DNA of 12,574 nt from Echinostoma caproni (taxonomy: Eukaryota > Platyhelminthes > Trematoda > Plagiorchiida > Echinostomatidae): the NCBI GenBank assembly GCA_900618425.1, contig UZAN01054854.1:2501-15074 (forward strand), written 5' to 3'. How positions within the stretch are numbered: the first letter of the stretch is position 1; every line of letters begins with the position of its first letter. The notes under the pieces were generated by a model. The model was not told the DNA's origin, did not search any database, and saw nothing but the letters and a program-made list of their open reading frames with translations. The translations under genes and the position numbers were made by a program. This document shows positions 6,970 through 12,574 of the stretch, one piece after another.

Positions 6970-8135
6970 ACAAGCAGGTTTTGGACCAGGTCGCGGTTGT
7001 ATCGATCAAATCTTCACCCTACGTCAAGTGCTCGAGCTACGCCATACGCACTTCGACCAACGGTTGTCGTGTTCCTTGACCTAAAAAGAGCCTTCGACTC
7101 AGTTGATCGTGAATCCCTTTTGGGTTCATTCCGTTGCAACGGAATGCCGCAGAAGTATGTGAACACACACTCTACTCACATACCTCTGGTAGCGTAAGGG
7201 TCTACGGCGAGCTGAGTAGGTCTTTCGTAACTGGCAGCGGTGTTCGTCAAGGGGGCCTTATTTCGCCGTTCCTGTTCAATTTCGTCGTAGACGAAATACT
7301 GGGGAACACACTAAGTGGTCTCCAAAATGTAGGTATTGAATGGGCAGCTGGAGAAAAGCCGTGCGATTAGGAGTACGCTTACGACATCGTTTGCTTGTTC
7401 GAATGTATGGATGATGTACAAAGAGCACTTGACAGATTAGCAGGTTCTGTCGCTCCGTTCGGGATGTGCTTTGTACCTTCAAAGTGCAAAGTGATGCTGT
7501 AAGACTGGGTGTCATCGAGTTCTGTTCTGAAACTAGACCGTCAGGAATAAGCTGAGGTTGACTGCTTCTCGTACTTAAGTAGCTGCGTGACCAACGACGG
7601 TAGCGCGTCAAATGAGACAACCGCCCGCATCTCCAAGGCTCGAGCAGTGTACGCAGGACTTAAACACCTGTGGCGACGACGTCATTGAAGTTGAAAGTCG
7701 CGTATACTGTGCCACTGTACGGTTGTGAGAGCTTGAATTTGCGATTAGAAGACATCCATCGCCTATTGGTTTCCGACAATCGATACTTGTCTTGTGGGAT
7801 GGAGTGAGCGGGTTAGTAACCTCGAAGTAAGTCGTCGAGTATTTGGGTATGCATCGATTACGAACTCGCTAGCGCATCGAATCCAGCTCAGTAGGCTTCG
7901 TTGGTTAGGACATGCCTTGCGTATGTCCGACGGTCGCCTGCCGCAGCGCGCCTTGTTCGCACTGGCTGCTGCAGACTGGAAAAAGCCGCGTGGAGACGAG
8001 GCTTGAAGAAATGCACAGAGCAATTAGGTAAAGTAGGTATCTATCGTCTTCCAGGATGGTTTTCAAAGGACTCAGAAACCGCATGGTTGGAAACACGGAA
8101 GGTCATGGCTGCAAACCGACAGTAGTGGCGACCAT
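6970..8135 (+). pseudogene. RTE-A copy 2 reverse transcriptase, motifs 2 to C-terminus (broken)
   Basis: Segments in order: AGFGPGRGCIDQIFTLRQVL (about 6976-7035); motif A FLDLKRAFDSVDR with both Asp intact (7072-7110); motif B GSGVRQGGLISPFLFNFVVD (7233-7292); an in-frame TAG (7368-7370); motif C as YAYD instead of YADD (7374-7385), so one of the two catalytic aspartates is lost; then LDRLAGSVAPFGMCFVPSKC. The thumb and tail follow with SYLSSCVTNDGSAS, GLKHLWRRRH, HRIQLSRLRWLGHALRMSDG and YRLPGWFSKDSETAWLETRK to about 8130. At least five frameshifts or stops are present. It is clearly the same family as 2742-3460, and the two remnants complement each other for defining a consensus. Confidence 0.87.
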
Positions 8136-8311
8136 GCTGTCACTTTTCATCAGACCAGAATGCTTGAAGCAGTATGTATTCACAGTCGGGCTATGTACAT
8201 GATGTGTTGACCATAGAGGTTCGCTTTCTTTTCCTGTCCCTAAAATTGAGTCCAATCCCTGTCCTTAAACATTCTTGCTTACTTTGTATGCAATATGAGT
8301 TTGGCAGCGAT

Positions 8312-8331
8312 CAGTGAAGTTCACTTCACTG
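8312..8331 (+). promoter_or_regulatory. RTE-A copy 2 3'-terminal hairpin
   Basis: cagtgaag (8312-8319) and cttcactg (8324-8331) are perfect reverse complements around a ttca loop. The hairpin lies 14 bases before the ATG tail, and the flanking sequence (tttggcagcgat on the left, gctgtac on the right) is conserved with copy 1. Its likely role is recognition of the 3' end of the element RNA by its own RT; this is inferred. Confidence 0.65.
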
Positions 8332-8345
8332 TATTACGCTGTACA

Positions 8346-8360
8346 ATGATGATGATGATG
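8346..8360 (+). repeat. (ATG)5 tail, 3' end of RTE-A copy 2
   Basis: Five perfect ATG units end the element; RTE-B sequence starts within the next few bases. The tail happens to be in frame with the flanking RTE-B remnant and would encode a methionine run, which should not be taken as a start site. Confidence 0.85.
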
Positions 8361-8645
8361 TGCAGTGTTTTAGGTAATCGCGGTCGTCCACTGGAACACG
8401 TGTTCGACTTCCATAGATTACGCTGTTTGGCGTGTATTGCGCACACCACCAAATATCTTACCACGGTGCACGATGTTTACCGAGGTAGATATTGCATGAA
8501 AAAGGTCAATATAACACCTGGCATGAGGATTTAAAAACCCTAACCAGGAGAGACCCATGTGAATGGCTCGCGTTCCGCTCCCTGGATGGGGACCTCGAGG
8601 TCATCGCAGCTCGTGGTTAGAAGCTCTGAGTAAAATGGCTGTGTC
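8361..8645 (+). mobile_element. RTE-B non-LTR retrotransposon, 3' part of the interrupted copy
   Basis: This resumes the RTE-B protein exactly where 6062 left it: VLGNRGRPLEHVFDFHRLRC (8366-8425) fits the family segment VLGRDG...LHRLRWLG. Later pieces in shifting frames are KGQYNTWHEDLKTLT (about 8498-8545, family GGQ..TWH.SLKSLT), PLPGWGPRGHR (about 8577-8608) and SSWLEALSKMAVS (about 8609-8647). This is the normal C-terminal order of the protein, and homology stops near 8645. No trimer tail or obvious 3' end of RTE-B was seen after that. Confidence 0.78.
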
Positions 8646-9160
8646 GTAAACAAAGGACTTGGTTTGTGTTAAGAGGAAACATAATTCTTATTTCACGTTT
8701 TCTAGGGGTACTAACTTAACTAGGGTCACCCTGCTACATTTAAACATACATTGTTTCTCATGACGAAGACTGGACAACACATCGAAAACGTGGTTTAAAA
8801 TACCAACACCAATAGTTACTCTAGACAAACCAGGCCACCCAGAGGAACACAATTAGTTACAACTTACGTGATTTTCTTAATAATGTAAGGGGAAAGGTTA
8901 CACTGAAGGTACCCGTTTGTTTGGGTCAAGTTAAATAAAACTCCTTAGTGGACCTTGGGTTAGATGGGGACCACATTATGATAGCTGGTTCCCAAGGGGG
9001 AAATGTCATTGGGTGGTCAACAGTCATATTATACAAAACGGAAGACCCCTTAGTGAATGTAAGTGTTAAGTTACAGCGGGACTGTTTGCACTCTCTCCGT
9101 ATCTGCGCTATCTTCCGCTTGAATCTGCTGTCAATATTCTAATCTTCATTCTGATTTTTT
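8646..9160. other. unassigned, AT-rich
   Basis: It may contain the RTE-B 3' UTR and, on the minus strand, whatever followed the gag remnant, but no pol motif (protease, RT or integrase) is visible on either strand. An AATAAA occurs at about 8934-8939 without an assignable transcript. A plus-strand frame of 64 codons at 8948-9142 is not convincing. Confidence 0.4.
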
Positions 9161-9164
9161 ATGC

Positions 9165-9545
9165 AAATGAGCAACCAAAACCGGCGAACGAAAGTGCATG
9201 GTTAATGGTTGTGAGAACTGCAACCAAGGCACTTAGCATCACAGAGTCGACACGTGGAACGTAGGTGATAAGTTCTGCATGACGGACATCGATTGATGGG
9301 GTTCACAGTGTCAGGATTATCGCGTTGTGGCTTGAATGTATGCTTGGTTTTTGGAGAACGCACTGGTTTCTGGCCGTCGTTGGAATAAGGTGACAGATTC
9401 GTTGGAAGTTTCTTGCATGAGGTCATCATGTTTTCAAATCTTGCGTGCCTCTGCTAACGTCAGTTCTTTCTCGTACAACAATATCCGTTGCAGTGTAAAG
9501 CTGTTAGTACCTGTCACCAGTCCACGACCAAGTGAATAAGCATCA
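9165..9545 (-). pseudogene. Ty3/Gypsy-type gag remnant with CCHC zinc knuckles
   Basis: Read on the minus strand, the first segment (about 9540 to 9445) gives SLGRGLVTGTNSFTLQRILL and YEKELTLAEARKI, the usual end of a Gypsy-like capsid region. A stop follows, then KHDDLMQETSNESVTLFQRR (about 9441-9382). In a second frame (9429-9202) a basic linker leads to CPSCRTYHLRSTC, a C-X2-C-X3-H-X4-C knuckle (Cys at about 9286-9288), and then CLGCSSHNH (C-X2-C-X4-H) ending in a stop just before the final Cys position. Gag proteins package the element RNA, and knuckles bind nucleic acid. The X3 spacing is one residue shorter than the canonical CCHC. Frameshift and stops show decay. No pol was found downstream. 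Confidence 0.62.
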
Positions 9546-11545
9546 GGAACTGTGACATATTGAAAGGTACATTTTATGGTCAGAAACTACGTTATTACGC
9601 ATACAGATGGTTTAAGTTTTCCAAAATATGGGATGATATTAGATAATGAGACTTCTCACTGTATTTGACGGAAGCAAACGGACAGGCAGTGAATTTGTGC
9701 GCTACGTCGGTTCTACATGTCGGATGGTGTTCAGTCCATTTTGGACTTGACTACTTATGAGTAGTAATTGTGGATTATTGATTTTGAATAACTCATTCAG
9801 ACGCGATCAATACAGTCGATCCAGTCAAACGTTCAATCGAAAGTGCCAGATTCCAGTTTTGCTCTCACTTAAATTTCGATTCTGTTCGAACTGTTTGATG
9901 CAGCCAGTACGCCAGTCCATCTTGAATCCATGGGTTGTAGTGCACATGCATTAGCGCTGCACGGACCAAGTCATACAGGGACCGATTAGAATTACCAAAT
10001 TCTGATGTCTTCTTTGATGATAGTGTCAGTTTCTACGTCCAACTGCAACAGCATCGCTTCTAAGTTGGCAAAAAGTCAGGGACGAATTGTTCTTATATTT
10101 AGCTCTTCGAGTACAATTCAGTCGGATATTCAGTAAACTACTTTTTACATCGTCAGGGTATGCACGTGAAGGTCCCTATTTACATTGTTCTTACACTACA
10201 TTCGTCATCCTCAATCTATTTGGTCTTAGACCATCTACGCCACAGGTTTTCTACTCGCCCCATGTCTGTTCGTCTAACTATGCACCCGGTGTTTGGCCCC
10301 TTTCTGCATCACTCATATGCCGCACTTCTTATGTGTTATACCACTATACAATTTTGACCGTACATCGCATCACTTCATCACAGTCAACTGTTCGTTGATC
10401 CCCCTTCATCATCATTTTCCCGTCTGTCTTCTGTCCGTTCGCTGCCCTATCCTTTTCCTTCATATGTTTGACCTTGGCATTGTTCTGTCGATCGCTTCTC
10501 TCCTTTATCCTTTGTGACGCATTTAACCAGAACTGATTAGTTGTCTTCGTTTGGGTTTGCTTCGCATCACGCGCACATCCCTATAGGTAAGACTCGGATT
10601 TGTTTTACCTAACAGACAATCGGTGTTCGCCACACTACTCATCCTTTGAAATATTTGATTCCAGTTTTTCTTATTGCGACACCAATGTGTCGCTTTTCAA
10701 TACACTATCTACCGCTTAAAACGGCATCAACATTGGACGAAGATAAACACTAAAGTTTTTGAGTTCTTGTGAAAGGAAACCACAGCAGAGATTCTTCACG
10801 CTCTGTCGCGACTGCTCCCAGAAAAGCTGTATTCAGAAATCAATATTAATTGTAACATAGGCTACGGGTGCATGCCATTATTGCCATGTGGTACGGAGTG
10901 AACATGGTGGGTTGAATGTAAAGTTGTTGGTTCCCAACCGTTTGCAATTTCTGTAACATAGTTTCACCAGGTGCCCCAGTTTCACCTCAAGCATGTTTTA
11001 CAATGGTGCATTGTGGAAAAGTGCCTAAACAAGCATCCTTGCCCACCGCACGCCATATAGTTACTTTGGAATGCTCTCTGACGATACGGTCACGTTTGTG
11101 CCTATGATGCGTGGTTTCGCCATGCATATATAGATGCAGAGCAGTCACTACACCGAACCGCCTATCAACGCAACCACCTTGATTACTTTCCGGCGGAACT
11201 GCAATCTCACGTGGGCTATGATATATTATGGGTGCCAATCCGTGCATAACTGCCTGTCAAAAACTTCGTGTGATGAATTTGTGTTTGTTTAGGCCGAACT
11301 ATCCCGCACAACGTGATATGTAAACCACGATAACGGAAATGCATTTTAAGGACTATTATAATCATTTAGACGGCAACAAACAGGTTTTTTTGCACTACAA
11401 AACGGTAAACATGCAAACATCCCGATAATCCGAAGGACTGCAGATTTAAGCACTGCTCTTACAACAACTGTTTTACTGAAAACCCGTCGGGCTACCAGCG
11501 ACTGGTCAGAGTCATCGAATTTCCAAGCGTGATTATAAATCGTTC
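9546..11545. other. long unassigned AT-rich region
   Basis: About 2 kb without a recognisable gene. The right side of the gag remnant (9546-9960) may hold more distant capsid sequence on the minus strand, but the frames are too broken to claim. The stretch 10100-10520 is pyrimidine-rich on the plus strand and gives short overlapping frames with hydrophobic runs, typical of chance reading of CT-rich DNA. An 86-codon minus-strand frame (10987-11247) has no motif I recognise. No LTR ends, primer-binding site or RNA gene could be defined. A small hairpin is listed separately. Confidence 0.4.
10676..10693. repeat. perfect 7-bp hairpin
   Basis: gcgacac (10676-10682), loop caat, gtgtcgc (10687-10693), followed by four T. 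It stands alone in unassigned sequence and no function can be given. Confidence 0.55.
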
Positions 11546-12292
11546 ATGTTTCAACGCAGTTCACTCTCCGACTGATTGGTTGGCGACAAAACCAGCAAAC
11601 TCAAATAGCTCATTAACGACTATCTGCTCCAGCGGTTCGTGCACACTGAGTCAGAGCTAGTGCGTAAGCTAAGTGCGCTTCAGCGTGGTGATGTAGACGA
11701 ACAGTGGGATCATATTAGGCGAGCAATGCATTCCGCAGCGAATGTTGCTAGTGGGTCTGAGCCTCAAAACCATCGGAGCCATTGGATATCTCAGGAGTCA
11801 GTAGTCCTGATGGAGCAAAAACGGCAAGTCCTGACCTGCCAGGATCAAAATAGAGTTAGGCGGCAGCTACAACGCCGGCTCACGAAGAGTCTCAAGAAGG
11901 ACCGTGAGAACTGGTGGGCAACAATAGCTAGTGAAATGGAAGTAGCAACTGCATCAGGTAATAGTCAAAGACTGTTCCGACTGATACGCAATACGGGAGG
12001 TCGGCGTACCCCAGTTAGTGAAACCGTCTGTGATAAGAGGGGACGAGCCATTCACAATAGGGATCAACCACTCGATCGCTGGGCAGAATACTTCAGCGAA
12101 CAGTTCAGCTGGCCTAGTGCTAACCAGGCTGCTTCATCTCCGACTGAAGCTCCGTGGGTAGTGTCATGCGATCTTCCAACGGTAGCAGAAGTTCGGTCTT
12201 GCATTCAATCTCTGAAGCGAGGAAAGGTAGCAGGACCTGATAAGCTCCCTCCCACTCTTTTCAAGATGGGGGGTGATAACGTCGTAACCTCT
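11546..12292 (+). pseudogene. RTE-A copy 3: linker and RT motif 1, cut by a SINE
   Basis: Homology begins with FTLRLIGWRQNQQTQIAH (about 11560-11613), a stop and a frameshift. A 226-codon open run (11639-12319) follows, whose last residues belong to the inserted SINE. It reads SESELVRKLSALQRGDVDEQ, MHSAANVA, SLKKDRENWWATIASEME, SGNSQRLFRLIRNTGG, RWAEYFSEQFSWPSANQ and the RT finger motif IQSLKRGKVAGPDKLPPTLF (about 12206-12266). This linker between endonuclease and RT, and the first RT motif, are missing from copies 1 and 2. The endonuclease is absent, so the copy is 5' truncated or begins in decayed sequence. Homology stops near 12292 inside GGDNVVTS. The ATG at 11639 is not a family start. 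Confidence 0.85.
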
Positions 12293-12574
12293 GTTTTCTT
12301 TTTTTACAAACTTTCATGAGATGAACACCAGACGGGATGGAACCCTATAATCACGAGAACCTGCTGTTCAGTGATGAAAACCGGTAACCTAAGCCCCGGG
12401 ACTTAGAGTGGTAAACCACATAAGGCCCCTATAGGTTGGGTGTGGTATTGAACCGGACGACAGCTGAGCTGCCTACCACCAAAGTCGGGTGGCGGTGGCG
12501 GGGCTCGAACCTCGGACCATGGGGTCTAAAGCACGCCGGTGACAGTGACTAAACCACTGCGCCACCACCACCAC
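12293..12574 (-). mobile_element. tRNA-derived SINE inserted in RTE-A copy 3 (runs to window end)
   Basis: On the minus strand the 5' head contains a pol III A-box tggcgcagtgg (plus-strand 12554-12564) and a B-box ggttcgagccc (12501-12511), about 42 bases apart, as in a tRNA gene. GTGG-type repeats before the A-box and CCGCCAC-type sequence after the B-box could pair as a degenerate acceptor stem. A body of about 200 bases follows, ending in an A-rich tail (minus-strand aaaaaaagaaaa; plus-strand 12294-12306). A pol III head, short noncoding body and A-rich 3' end define a SINE. The tail lies directly against the broken RTE-A reading frame. The 5' boundary and target duplication fall at or beyond the window edge. 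Confidence 0.8.

Larger units (their letters stand above)
6063..8360 (+). mobile_element. RTE-A copy 2, inserted into RTE-B
   Basis: This is a second RTE-A element, from leader to trimer tail, colinear with copy 1 at both ends. It splits the RTE-B reading frame: ...EVMH is left of it and VLGNRG... right of it, and the family normally reads EVRHRVLGRDG there. Candidate target-site duplication: atgcacag at 6055-6062 and atgtgcag at 8358-8365, which differ by two transitions. Internally it has lost about 680 bp between the leader and the middle of the endonuclease (junction 6331-6350, judged from copy 1) and a further segment covering the linker and RT motifs 1-2 (junction about 6935-6965, judged from copy 3). 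Confidence 0.85.

Noticed and set aside
8295..8534. A 79-codon plus-strand ORF starting MSLAAISEVHF and containing a methionine run.
   Set aside because: It is a read-through from the RTE-A 3' end, across the (ATG)5 tail, into the resumed RTE-B frame. It is a junction artefact, not a gene.
10087..10517. Overlapping hydrophobic plus-strand ORFs that might suggest a membrane protein.
   Set aside because: The DNA is pyrimidine-rich, which yields Leu/Phe/Ser-rich frames by chance, and three frames overlap with none better than the others.
10987..11247. An 86-codon minus-strand ORF considered as a transposase or pol fragment.
   Set aside because: It shows no DDE, integrase or RT motif, and its position upstream of the gag remnant does not fit pol.
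1..12574. CRISPR array, bacterial operon or phage content.
   Set aside because: No regular direct-repeat array, no ribosome-binding sites before tight gene runs and no bacterial protein families; all recognised content is eukaryotic.

Overview
The window looks like a repeat-rich stretch of a flatworm genome, most likely a digenean trematode. I base this on the non-LTR retrotransposons, whose RTE-clade proteins resemble the trematode family typified by Schistosoma SR2, and on one eukaryotic ribosomal-protein exon. Only one host coding segment is recognisable: the last exon of ribosomal protein L29 at the extreme left. Almost everything else that can be identified is decayed mobile DNA. Element names used here (RTE-A, RTE-B) are my own labels.

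Layout. 38-133: RPL29 3' exon. 134-1645: mostly unassigned, with a tRNA-like T-arm near 687-712 and a perfect 10-bp inverted repeat at 1101-1140. 1647-3628: RTE-A copy 1, with a 5' leader, a frameshifted AP endonuclease region, a large internal deletion, the C-terminal end of the RT protein, a 3' hairpin and a GAT-trimer tail. 3629-4840: unassigned, with a (GT)7-G13 tract. 4840-6062 and 8361-8645: two halves of one RTE-B element. 6063-8360: RTE-A copy 2, inserted in the RTE-B coding region and itself carrying two internal deletions. 8646-9160: unassigned. 9165-9540, minus strand: a Ty3/Gypsy-type gag remnant with CCHC zinc knuckles. 9540-11545: AT-rich, unassigned. 11546-12292: RTE-A copy 3, whose linker and first RT motif are open for 226 codons. 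12293-12574, minus strand: a tRNA-derived SINE that interrupts copy 3 and runs to the window edge.

The most informative result is the structure of RTE-A. Comparing copies 1 and 2 shows that a leader of about 270 bp belongs to the element's 5' end. The interrupted RTE-B frame fixes both insertion boundaries, and a conserved hairpin lies just before the trimer tail. All copies carry stops, frameshifts, deletions or catalytic changes, so none seen here should be autonomous. I found no bacterial features, CRISPR array or operon, and no convincing new host gene.
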